Program-made: the position numbers and the translations under genes
NCBI GenBank assembly: GCA_028279995.1
Contig: JANQMQ010000260.1
Span: forward strand, 1 to 8,323
Source: Candidatus Phaeomarinibacter sp.
GTDB taxonomy: Bacteria; Pseudomonadota; Alphaproteobacteria; CGMCC-115125
Direction: 5' to 3'
DNA length: 8,323 bases
The notes under the pieces: generated by a model
Databases searched by the model: none
What the model was told of the DNA's origin: nothing
The model's input: the letters and a program-made list of their open reading frames with translations, nothing else
In this document: positions 1-5,943 of the stretch, piece by piece
Layout of the letters: each line of letters starts with the position of its first letter
Numbering within the stretch: position 1 is the stretch's first letter

Positions 1-401
1 CCAACTCGGTCATGGGTCTGTCTGACGGTGGCGCCCATATGGGCACCATCTGTGACGGATCGTTCTCGACGACGCTGTTGCAGCACTGGACGCGGGACCG
101 GACGCGCGGGCCGAAGCTGGACCTGCCATTTGTCATCCGGGCACAGACGGCGGATACGGCTCGGGCGGTGGGGTTCACGGATCGTGGCCTGCTGAGGCCG
201 GGCATGAAGGCCGACATCAATGTGATTGATCATGCGGGTCTGCGTCTGCATGCACCGGAGATTGCACACGATCTTCCCGGTGGTGGTCGCCGTTTGCTGC
301 AACGCGCGGACGGGTATGTGGCGACGGTTGTGTCGGGTGAGACCGTTTATGAGAATGGGCAGGCAACGGGTGCGCTGCCGGGCCGGCTGGTGCGCGGCTA
401 G
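1..401 (+). CDS. Amidohydrolase family 3 protein, N-acyl-D-amino-acid deacylase-like (3' part only)
   Basis: The reading frame is open from the window edge (first full codon at 3), so only the last 133 or so residues are visible and the start lies upstream. Near the edge is the block LSDGGAHMG, which carries the late catalytic Asp (codon 24-26) typical of metal-dependent amidohydrolases of the D-aminoacylase branch. It is followed by a conserved block with CDGSF and LLQHW. The end has PGMKADINVID, the usual return to the small beta-sandwich domain, and then VVSGETVYENGQATGALPGR, the standard C-terminus of this branch. Members hydrolyse N-acyl-D-amino acids or related cyclic amides in the cytoplasm, but the substrate cannot be judged from the tail. 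The TAG stop lies 10 bp from the convergent gmhB-like gene. Family membership is fairly sure; substrate is unknown. Confidence 0.82.
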   Translation, partial: NSVMGLSDGGAHMGTICDGSFSTTLLQHWTRDRTRGPKLDLPFVIRAQTADTARAVGFTDRGLLRPGMKADINVIDHAGLRLHAPEIAHDLPGGGRRLLQRADGYVATVVSGETVYENGQATGALPGRLVRG

Positions 402-411
402 GTAACTGTCG

Positions 412-966
412 TCAGGCGGCCAAGCTCTTCTGTAGCCAAGGCAGAACATCGCACAGGGCTTGGAAACGGGCGACAGCGCCGTACCTGCTGTCGTTCCGTT
501 TCTCATTGCTCCGCTCACCGATGATCGCCATGTGGCCGACACCCGCGGCGAGGGCGGCATCCATGTCGGCCCATTTGTCTCCCAGCATTACTGACTCATG
601 CATGGCGATGTTGTGCTCACGCCGTGCGACCATGAACATGCCGGGATTGGGTTTGCGAAGCGGATGATCCTTGCCGTCAGGCCCCTTGAGAAACGGGCAA
701 TGATAGACTTGCGTCAGCGGGACGCCTTCAGCATCGAAGCGCAGGGTCATCCAGTCAGTCAGTTTCTGAAACGTTTCCTCGGTGTAGTAGCCGCGCGCAA
801 TGCCTGATTGATTGGTTACCACAATGAGTTTCGCGCCTGCGTCCCGGGCGCAGGTCGCGAGCTCAAAGATGCCCGGCATCCACTCGAAGTCATCCGCCTC
901 GTGTACATATCCCTTGTCCACATTGATAATGCCATCGCGATCCAGGAAGAGGGCTCGGCTTGTCAC
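412..966 (-). CDS. gmhB: HAD-IIIA phosphatase, GmhB-like (D,D-heptose 1,7-bisphosphate 7-phosphatase family)
   Basis: The protein has 184 residues, normal for GmhB, which removes the 7-phosphate of heptose-1,7-bisphosphate during ADP-heptose synthesis for lipopolysaccharide. HAD motifs are complete: DRDGIIN with nucleophile D9 and acid/base D11, TNQSG at 51-55, RKPNPGM starting at R104, and GDKWADMD at 129-136 with D130 and D134. Typical GmhB proteins carry a zinc loop with pattern CPxH...CxCRKP. Here C90 is kept, but the other ligand positions read F92, H101 and L103, so the classical four-ligand site is largely lost. The start is a GTG (964-966), because an in-frame stop lies just upstream; an AAGGA lies about 12 nt ahead. 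No other heptose or LPS gene is visible, so a related sugar-phosphate or histidinol-phosphate-type substrate is possible. The HAD-IIIA call is firm; the gmhB name is tentative. Confidence 0.8.
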   Translation of the reverse strand: MTSRALFLDRDGIINVDKGYVHEADDFEWMPGIFELATCARDAGAKLIVVTNQSGIARGYYTEETFQKLTDWMTLRFDAEGVPLTQVYHCPFLKGPDGKDHPLRKPNPGMFMVARREHNIAMHESVMLGDKWADMDAALAAGVGHMAIIGERSNEKRNDSRYGAVARFQALCDVLPWLQKSLAA

Positions 967-1074
967 GGGGCTAATGGATCCTTGTCGAGTTCAATCACAG
1001 GCTTGTGAGCGGCGGGCGGTGAGGTCTACTCCTATCTAACGCCAAGTCGCTCACTGGAGCAAAGGGACAAAACG

Positions 1075-1761
1075 ATGTCACAGCAAACTGCCAGCCAGGC
1101 GCCCATTACCCTTTTCGCTGACCTGTCACAGCCCGCGGATGTGGATACGCAGGCGCTTGACTGGGTGCCGTCGCCGATGGCGGGCGTGGAACGCCGGATG
1201 ATAGAGCGGGATGGCGGCGAAGTTGCGCGGGCGACAAGTCTGGTGCGCTATGCAGCCGGTAGCCGGTTCTCCGCACATCGCCATGACATGGGCGAGGAAT
1301 ACCTCGTTCTGTCCGGCACGTTCTCGGACAATGATGGTGACTTTCCCGAAGGGGCCTATGTACGCAATCCACCCGGGTCGTCTCATGCGCCGCATACGGA
1401 TGATGGGTGCGTGATTCTGGTGAAACTGCGCCAGATGCCTGAAGACGAAAATCGTACGGTGCATGTGGATACAAAGACAGCACCTTTTGAGCCTGCGGGT
1501 AGCCCCGGCTATGAACGGCAGGTGCTATTTTCGTCGGACTATGAACAGGTTGCTATCGAGCGATTTCAGCCCGGCGTCAGTGTCGAGGCGCATGCCGAGG
1601 GCGGTGAAGAGTTCTATGTGCTTGAAGGTGCCCTGTCCTATGGCGGCACGCTGTACGGCAAAGGTGCGTGGGTACGTCGGGCGGCAGGTCAGGAGCAGCC
1701 AATGGCGTCACCGGATGGCTGCAGGGTCTGGGTCAAGCGCGGCCATCTGGGATCCGCCTAA
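1075..1761 (+). CDS. Two-domain cupin protein, ChrR-type cupin
   Basis: The protein has 228 residues. The first cupin (about 40-120) has the ChrR-like pattern: RYAAGSRFSAHRHDMGEEYLV, then GDFPEGAYVRNPPGSSHAP. Likely metal ligands are H68, H70, E74 or E75, and H104. The second cupin (about 148-225) repeats the fold with AHAEGGEEFYVLEG, but keeps only H173 and E178/E179 as plausible ligands. Its second motif has no His, so it may be structural. ChrR of Rhodobacter is an anti-sigma factor with an N-terminal zinc-binding domain and a C-terminal cupin. Here that N-terminal domain is absent and no sigma factor gene adjoins, so an anti-sigma role is not supported. A metal-dependent sensor, isomerase or dioxygenase role is open. 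AAAGGGA sits 7 nt before the ATG. The gene is divergent from the gmhB-like gene and ends flush against the radical SAM gene. Confidence 0.86.
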   Translation: MSQQTASQAPITLFADLSQPADVDTQALDWVPSPMAGVERRMIERDGGEVARATSLVRYAAGSRFSAHRHDMGEEYLVLSGTFSDNDGDFPEGAYVRNPPGSSHAPHTDDGCVILVKLRQMPEDENRTVHVDTKTAPFEPAGSPGYERQVLFSSDYEQVAIERFQPGVSVEAHAEGGEEFYVLEGALSYGGTLYGKGAWVRRAAGQEQPMASPDGCRVWVKRGHLGSA

Positions 1762-2709
1762 CTAACCGGAGCAGCTTGCGCCGCCCAGCACGCAGAAGCG
1801 TGCGCAGTGCGGATGGTTGAGGGAGACAGGTTTCATGCTGCCCTTGAGCGTCGGCCCCAGTTCAAAGCGTTCGTCATAGGCAATGAGAGTGCAGGCGAGG
1901 ATGGCTGGTGCGTCCGCGCCTTTTCGCTTTACCGCCATGCGGGCGTTTGAACACATGACGTCGCGCGGGGACTTGTTGAGGGTCTTCCAGCAGCCCGTCG
2001 TTATCTCAGGTACATCGGCGTCTTCATCCATCTCGGGGAAGATCACCAGATCGTTCGGGTTTGCCGCATCCAGCTCCAGACCCAGTTCGGTAAACAGGGC
2101 GGCATAGCCGGCCCGCTCGTCTGCTTCTGTCTCACCGGAAAGCATTCGCCCGGCAATGGAGAGGTGAAAGCCGTTGCGGTTGAGCCATGCGAGCCCTTCA
2201 ATCATCGGGTCCCACGAGTCCGGTCCGCGCTCTTCTTCGTGGACTTCCCGGGTGTAGTGGTCCATCGAAACACGGATGGTCAGACGTTCCGAATATAGTG
2301 CCTGCAGGGCCAGCAAGCCTTCCGCAGGGCCGGGCCGCTGCATGGGCCGCATGGCGTTTGTCAGGACGAGAGCGGTGTGGCCACGTGACAGGGCGTCTCC
2401 CAGCATGGGGATGAAATCCGGATTCATGAACGGTTCGCCGCCCGTGAACCCCACTTCCTTCAGGCCCAGATACTCCCGATCCGCCTCATCCAGAAGTCCT
2501 GCCACCTCTGACGCTGTGATGTATTCCAGTGCATCGTTGGTGGGGGTGGACTCGATGTAGCAGTTGGTACAGGCGAGATTGCACAAGGTTCCTGTGTTGA
2601 TCCACAGGGTCTCGAGGGTGTGCGGCATGATCCAGGCGCGTTTTTCGCCCGTTGTGGTCACGTGCGGGTCCTGGAATTTGCCTGAGATGGTGCGTGGCAT
2701 TTCGTTCAT
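1762..2709 (-). CDS. Radical SAM protein with Cys-rich C-terminal region
   Basis: From the ATG at 2709 the protein has 315 residues. C43-x3-C47-x2-C50 followed by Tyr is the classical [4Fe-4S]/S-adenosylmethionine motif, and GGEP (90-93) is the SAM-binding motif. The C-terminal part carries six more cysteines (C240, C253, C273, C302, C306, C313), the last three in CARFCVLGGASCSG. This arrangement recalls SPASM or twitch domains that hold auxiliary Fe-S clusters in peptide- and cofactor-modifying enzymes. No precursor peptide or partner gene is visible, so the substrate is unknown. In-frame alternatives are ATG at 2700, GTG at 2718 and TTG at 2730. None has a good Shine-Dalgarno; I chose the first ATG. 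The TAG stop touches the stop of the convergent cupin gene. The class call is firm; the function is not known. Confidence 0.87.
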   Translation of the reverse strand: MNEMPRTISGKFQDPHVTTTGEKRAWIMPHTLETLWINTGTLCNLACTNCYIESTPTNDALEYITASEVAGLLDEADREYLGLKEVGFTGGEPFMNPDFIPMLGDALSRGHTALVLTNAMRPMQRPGPAEGLLALQALYSERLTIRVSMDHYTREVHEEERGPDSWDPMIEGLAWLNRNGFHLSIAGRMLSGETEADERAGYAALFTELGLELDAANPNDLVIFPEMDEDADVPEITTGCWKTLNKSPRDVMCSNARMAVKRKGADAPAILACTLIAYDERFELGPTLKGSMKPVSLNHPHCARFCVLGGASCSG

Positions 2710-2851
2710 AAGGGGCACATAAGCGGGCAAACCGGTCTGCGTCTATCAAAAAGGCAACGGCATTTGCTCAAACCCCTGTTACTTCGCCCGGCGACCGTGG
2801 CACACTCCGCCGCAACATCGAATAGACCGTCCCATCCAAGAGGAATTTTCC

Positions 2852-3955
2852 ATGTCCGATCAGGCCATTGATTTTGAAGTCCGCAAGAGCGAACTCACGG
2901 CGTCTCGCGCTGAAACGGGCCCCGTGCCTGAGATTGGCCCGGGTGAAGTGCTGATGAAAGTGGAGCGGTTCTCGCTCACGGCCAACAACATCACCTATGC
3001 AGTGTTCGGCGATGCCATGCGCTACTGGGACTTTTTCTCCGACCGCAGTGAGGGCGCAGAATATGGCCGCATCCCCGTCTGGGGCTTTGGTGAAGTTGTG
3101 GCGTCCAATGCAAACGGGGTGGCTGTCGGTACGCGGTTCTATGGCTATTTCCCCATGTCCAAATACCGGGTGGCTAAGGCTGCCAAGATTTCCGAACACG
3201 GATTCATGGATGCGTCCGGCGTGCGTGGCGAACTGGCGCCGGTCTACAGCCAGTTCATGGCGACGACGTCTGATCCGCTCTATTCCAAGGACACGGAAGA
3301 CCAGATCATGCTGTTCCGACCCCTGTTCACCACCAGCTTCATTCTCGATGACTGGCTGGCGGAGAATGACTTCTTTGGGGCCAAGACCATCATCCTGACG
3401 AGCGCCTCTTCCAAGACATCGCTTGGGCTAGCCTACCTGCTGAAGAACAATCGCGGCGACAAGGTGCGTGTTGTCGGACTGACGTCTGGTTCCAACAAGG
3501 GCTTCGTCGAGGGCACCAACTGTTATGATGAGGTCGTGACCTACGACCAGATTTCAAGCATGGATGCATCGGTTCCAACAGGCATTGTCGACATGGCAGG
3601 CAACTCTTCCGTGCGGGCTGATGTTCACAACCACTTCAAGGACAATCTCAAGGTCTCGTCGGCTGTTGGCGGGACACACTGGGATAGCGTGGGTGGTGGT
3701 CAGGAGGGTCTGCCTGGACCGGATGTCGAGCTTTTCTTCGCGCCGACGCATATCGAGCGCCGCATGAAGGAATGGGGCGGCCCGGGGTTCCAGAAGCGAG
3801 TCGCCAAGGCCTGGAATGGTTTCATCCCGGAAACCAAGAAGTGGATCGAGGTGATCCATTCAGCTGGGGCGGACAAGGTAAAGGACGTCTATCTTGAAGT
3901 GCTTGGCGGCAAGACGCCGCCAAACAAGGCACACATCCTGTCGCTCTGGGACTAG
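2852..3955 (+). CDS. DUF2855 family protein (distant MDR/quinone-oxidoreductase relative)
   Basis: The protein has 367 residues, the usual size for the DUF2855 family. Signature blocks are visible: an N-terminal GroES-like part with VERFSLTANNITYAVFGD (residues 37-54) and PVWGFGEVV (75-83), then SASSKTSLGLA (184-194) at the start of the Rossmann-like half, then TSGSNKGFVEGTNCYDEVVTYD (from 211). The SASSKTS segment sits where dehydrogenases of the medium-chain family bind dinucleotide, but the GxGxxG pattern is missing, so cofactor use is uncertain. It is predicted cytoplasmic, with no signal peptide or membrane helix. GAGGAA lies 6 nt ahead of the ATG. The gene is divergent from the radical SAM gene (142 bp apart) and is followed 58 bp later by a strong hairpin terminator. 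Family assignment is by recognised sequence blocks; its reaction is not known to me. Confidence 0.86.
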   Translation: MSDQAIDFEVRKSELTASRAETGPVPEIGPGEVLMKVERFSLTANNITYAVFGDAMRYWDFFSDRSEGAEYGRIPVWGFGEVVASNANGVAVGTRFYGYFPMSKYRVAKAAKISEHGFMDASGVRGELAPVYSQFMATTSDPLYSKDTEDQIMLFRPLFTTSFILDDWLAENDFFGAKTIILTSASSKTSLGLAYLLKNNRGDKVRVVGLTSGSNKGFVEGTNCYDEVVTYDQISSMDASVPTGIVDMAGNSSVRADVHNHFKDNLKVSSAVGGTHWDSVGGGQEGLPGPDVELFFAPTHIERRMKEWGGPGFQKRVAKAWNGFIPETKKWIEVIHSAGADKVKDVYLEVLGGKTPPNKAHILSLWD

Positions 3956-3967
3956 CACCCTTGCGCT

Positions 3968-3996
3968 TTGGTGGATGTGTGCCTAGCGGGTATACG
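3968..3996 (+). promoter_or_regulatory. Possible promoter for the thioesterase-VOC pair
   Basis: TTGGTG (3968-3973), a 17-nt spacer and TATACG (3991-3996) resemble a weak sigma-70-type promoter. It matters because the terminator-like hairpin at 4014-4047 leaves only about 25 bases before the next start codon, too few for a full promoter downstream. Transcription of the thioesterase must therefore begin upstream of the hairpin and cross it. The match is only 3/6 and 4/6 and could be chance. Confidence 0.25.
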
Positions 3997-4013
3997 TTTG
4001 CGGGAGTTGTCAT

Positions 4014-4051
4014 AAGGCATGCGCGGGCTTAGGTACGCGCATGCCTTTTTC
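4014..4051 (+). terminator. Rho-independent terminator after the DUF2855 gene (possible attenuator)
   Basis: AAGGCATGCGCG (4014-4025) pairs perfectly over 12 bp with CGCGCATGCCTT (4036-4047). The loop is 10 nt, and the T-run continues to 4050, followed by CTTT. It is a textbook intrinsic terminator placed 58 bp after the DUF2855 stop. It also ends only about 23 bases before the thioesterase ATG, so it lies in the leader of that gene as well. Confidence 0.85.
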
Positions 4052-4073
4052 TTTGCCTACAGGTTGAGTTTTC

Positions 4074-4883
4074 ATGCCGAATTCTGCGTTTTTTGATCTT
4101 CGTTCCACCCACAACCCTAATCGCTGGACCCTTGAGGTGACCCAGGCGCTCTGCGTGGGCCGTACCGGCAATATGTTCATGTTCGGTGGGGTGGGGCTCG
4201 CAGCCTCAATCAAGGCTATGGAAGGCACGACCGGGCGACGGGTGATTTGGGCAGCTGCCCAATATCTGTCGTTTGCGCGGCCTGGGTCGATTGTCGATGT
4301 GGATGTGGAAGTGCCGGTGACCGGCCGGTTCAACTCGCAGGCGCGCACCAAGGCCCATGTGGGGGATCAGGAGATCATCACCGCAAGTGCGGCGCTGGGC
4401 GAACGTCCAGATGATATCTCAGAGCAGTGGGCCACCATGCCGGATGTTCCCAAGCCGGAAGACTGCCCCCCAATGGAACGGTGGGACAGGGATGATGAAG
4501 AACTGCATGACCATATGGAGCTACGGGTGGCGAAGGGGCGCTATGGCGAAGCCCGGCGTGACGGCGTGAAGAGCGAAGATGGCGAAGTCTATCTGTGGGC
4601 ACGTCCCAAAGATGGGCGGACCATCGACACCGGCATGCTGGCGATCATCGCGGACTTCATTCCGTCAGCGGTGGGAAATGCCATCGGCAAGAATGCAGGC
4701 GGCAACAGCCTCGATAACACAATCCGCGTGCGCCATGTGGTGCCGACGGACTGGGTCTTGTGCGATACGCGCATCCACGGTGTCCATGGCGGCTTTGCCC
4801 ATGGGCGCATGCTGCAGTTCTCGCAGGACGGTGAATTGATGGCGACCGCCAGCCAGTCCATGATCGTTCGTGTTCACGATTAG
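4074..4883 (+). CDS. Acyl-CoA thioesterase, TesB-like double hotdog family
   Basis: The protein has 269 residues and two hotdog halves. The N-terminal half (about 15-110) contains GNMFMFGGVGLAASIKAME, the hotdog helix with the usual Gly-rich lead, and later RPGSIVDVDVEVPVTGR. The C-terminal half contains GNSLDNTIRVRH and ends TASQSMIVRV. By comparison with E. coli TesB, D214 (in SLDN) and Q261 (in ASQS) match the catalytic Asp and Gln. The Thr of the TesB triad is not obvious, because the corresponding strand reads RIHGVHGG. The enzyme should hydrolyse acyl-CoA to free acid and CoA in the cytosol; chain length cannot be told. The Shine-Dalgarno is weak (AGG about 11 nt ahead). The VOC gene starts 9 bp after the stop, suggesting co-translation. 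Confidence 0.86.
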   Translation: MPNSAFFDLRSTHNPNRWTLEVTQALCVGRTGNMFMFGGVGLAASIKAMEGTTGRRVIWAAAQYLSFARPGSIVDVDVEVPVTGRFNSQARTKAHVGDQEIITASAALGERPDDISEQWATMPDVPKPEDCPPMERWDRDDEELHDHMELRVAKGRYGEARRDGVKSEDGEVYLWARPKDGRTIDTGMLAIIADFIPSAVGNAIGKNAGGNSLDNTIRVRHVVPTDWVLCDTRIHGVHGGFAHGRMLQFSQDGELMATASQSMIVRVHD

Positions 4884-4892
4884 GACGCACAG

Positions 4893-5303
4893 ATGACCGA
4901 CGAGCTGGCTCTTACCATCGACCACATCACGCTGAGTGTTGCTGATATCGGGCGCGCCAAGATGTTCTATGAAAAGGCGCTGGCGCCTGCCGGCCTTGAG
5001 CTGGTCGCAGAACTTACGCCGGACGTAACGGGCGGTGCCCACTTCATTGCTTTCGGCAAGGGTCGTAAGGGCAATCTGTGGATCGCCGCCAAGGGTCAGC
5101 AGACGCCGGCCACGCATTTTTGTTTCAGGGTTGCGTCGCGGGCAGCGGTGCGGGCCTTTCATGAGGCGGCCTTGGCGGCTGGGGGCATAGATAACGGCGC
5201 GCCAGGGATACGCGAGATGTATCACCCGGAATACTACGCGGCGTTTGTCACCGACCCAGAAGGGCACAACGTCGAATGCGTGACCTTTGACCTTGCGGAC
5301 TAG
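4893..5303 (+). CDS. VOC (glyoxalase/bleomycin-resistance fold) family protein
   Basis: The protein has 136 residues with two beta-alpha-beta-beta-beta modules. The first opens IDHITLSVADIGRAKMFYEKAL, the second ATHFCFRVASRAAVRAFHEAAL, and it closes DPEGHNVECVTFD. H11, H75 and E128 sit at the positions used as divalent-metal ligands in this superfamily, so metal binding is likely. The family includes lyases, isomerases, dioxygenases and drug-binding proteins, and this short generic form does not reveal its substrate. An AGGA formed partly from the TAG stop of the thioesterase lies 7 nt ahead of the ATG, consistent with translational coupling. The pairing hints at a role near acyl-CoA metabolism, which is inference only. 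Its stop is 8 bp from the stop of the convergent membrane protein gene. Confidence 0.86.
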   Translation: MTDELALTIDHITLSVADIGRAKMFYEKALAPAGLELVAELTPDVTGGAHFIAFGKGRKGNLWIAAKGQQTPATHFCFRVASRAAVRAFHEAALAAGGIDNGAPGIREMYHPEYYAAFVTDPEGHNVECVTFDLAD

Positions 5304-5311
5304 GTGTCGTT

Positions 5312-5737
5312 TCAGGCCGGGCGTTTGACAAGAACGTAGGCCAGCCCGGCAAGAGCCCCGGCAATGGCCTGGCCAATAAACCCATCCATTTCACGGGCGC
5401 TAGCAATGGGCATGATCTCGAAGACCTGCGCCATGGCCGTCAGGGCCACAGCGACCGCCACGCCTCCGGCAACCACGAACACGATGGTGCGCAGGCTCGT
5501 TGCAAAACGTGAGACCAAGCCTGCGGCCAGAAAGGCGACGAGGAGAGCGACACCCATGATGGCGCCGTAGAGCGGGGCCATGCCGATAATGTCGTGAATG
5601 ATCCACTCGACCCGCTGGCCGATTGTGAAGTCGCCGCCAAGCGCTGCGAGATCACCCTGATTGAAGAAGGCGTGTGCTCCTGCACCAACGATGAGCACCA
5701 CGACAACAGCCAGAATGTATCCAAGAACCATCCGCAT
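5312..5737 (-). CDS. Small four-helix membrane protein, function unknown
   Basis: I do not recognise the family. From the ATG at 5737 it has 141 residues with four hydrophobic segments at about 4-24, 52-75, 84-106 and 119-137. The 26-residue loop after helix 1 holds NQGDLAALGGDF and VEWIIHDIIG. A short loop between helices 3 and 4 contains EIMPIASAREMDG, and the end is the basic tail VKRPA. Helix 1 could be an uncleaved signal anchor. An ATG three codons further out (5746) directly touches the GGGGGAGG Shine-Dalgarno, leaving no spacer. The ATG at 5737 sits 9 nt from it, which is ideal, so I prefer the shorter start; a third ATG is at 5731. It is monocistronic and convergent with the VOC gene. 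Gly/Ala-rich helices and repeated small residues suggest tight helix packing. Confidence 0.75.
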   Translation of the reverse strand: MRMVLGYILAVVVVLIVGAGAHAFFNQGDLAALGGDFTIGQRVEWIIHDIIGMAPLYGAIMGVALLVAFLAAGLVSRFATSLRTIVFVVAGGVAVAVALTAMAQVFEIMPIASAREMDGFIGQAIAGALAGLAYVLVKRPA

Positions 5738-5746
5738 CAGGTTCAT

Positions 5747-5754
5747 CCTCCCCC
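5747..5754 (-). promoter_or_regulatory. Ribosome binding site that decides the membrane protein start
   Basis: On the minus strand the bases read GGGGGAGG immediately followed by ATG (5746), AACCTG and ATG (5737). Zero spacing to the first ATG makes it a poor start; nine bases to the second is near optimal. Confidence 0.65.
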
Positions 5755-5848
5755 ACTTGGAAATCGCACAGGCGACAAGGCGGCGCTGTTAAGGCGTCGC
5801 GTTTATGAGACATATTCGCTTAAGATGGCGTTGAGAACCAGCCCGGCT

Positions 5849-5876
5849 GCCCCCATCTTGCGTAGTATATGGGGGC
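5849..5876. repeat. Inverted repeat GCCCCCAT / ATGGGGGC in divergent spacer
   Basis: GCCCCCAT (5849-5856) and ATGGGGGC (5869-5876) form a perfect 8-bp dyad with a 12-nt centre that includes the AT-rich TAGTATAT. There is no T-run on either side, so it is not a terminator. Its place between two divergent genes suggests an operator or leader structure, but this is unproven. Confidence 0.45.
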
Positions 5877-5880
5877 CAGA

Positions 5881-5908
5881 TACCGGCATTGAACACATTC
5901 AACCGGTA
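5881..5908. promoter_or_regulatory. Bipartite dyad upstream of the PQQ dehydrogenase, candidate operator or leader hairpin
   Basis: TACCGG (5881-5886) pairs with CCGGTA (5903-5908), and inside it TTGAA (5889-5893) pairs with TTCAA (5898-5902) around the centre CACA. The only asymmetry is a 2-nt CA bulge on the left. As DNA it contains a TTGAA-N4-TTCAA palindrome of transcription-factor size; as RNA it would form an 11-bp stem ending 35 nt before the start codon. Confidence 0.45.
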
Positions 5909-5943
5909 AAAACGGGCAAAACGGCAGGAACGGGGAAATCGGT

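Noticed and set aside
12..401. ATG at 12 as the start of the first gene
   Set aside because: The frame is open to the window edge and the conserved amidohydrolase block begins right there, so this Met is internal.
967..1074. Promoters in the gmhB-like/cupin divergent spacer
   Set aside because: Promoters must be here, but no -35/-10 pair with good spacing stands out: TTGTGA (1003) and TATCTA (1033) are 24 nt apart.
1788..1803. Hairpin GCACGC-AGAA-GCGTGC near the cupin/radical SAM junction, as a terminator
   Set aside because: The stem is only 6 bp, has no T-run on either strand and lies inside the conserved Cys-rich coding end.
2710..2730. TTG at 2730 as the start of the radical SAM gene
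   Set aside because: No Shine-Dalgarno supports it and two ATG codons lie 7 and 10 codons further in; it cannot be excluded but is less likely.
2710..2851. Operator or promoter in the radical SAM/DUF2855 divergent spacer
   Set aside because: I found no convincing dyad or promoter pair by eye beyond the Shine-Dalgarno of the DUF2855 gene.
4665..5267. 200-residue minus-strand open frame opposite the thioesterase and VOC genes
   Set aside because: It spans two well-supported sense genes, has no recognisable domain and no ribosome binding site of note.
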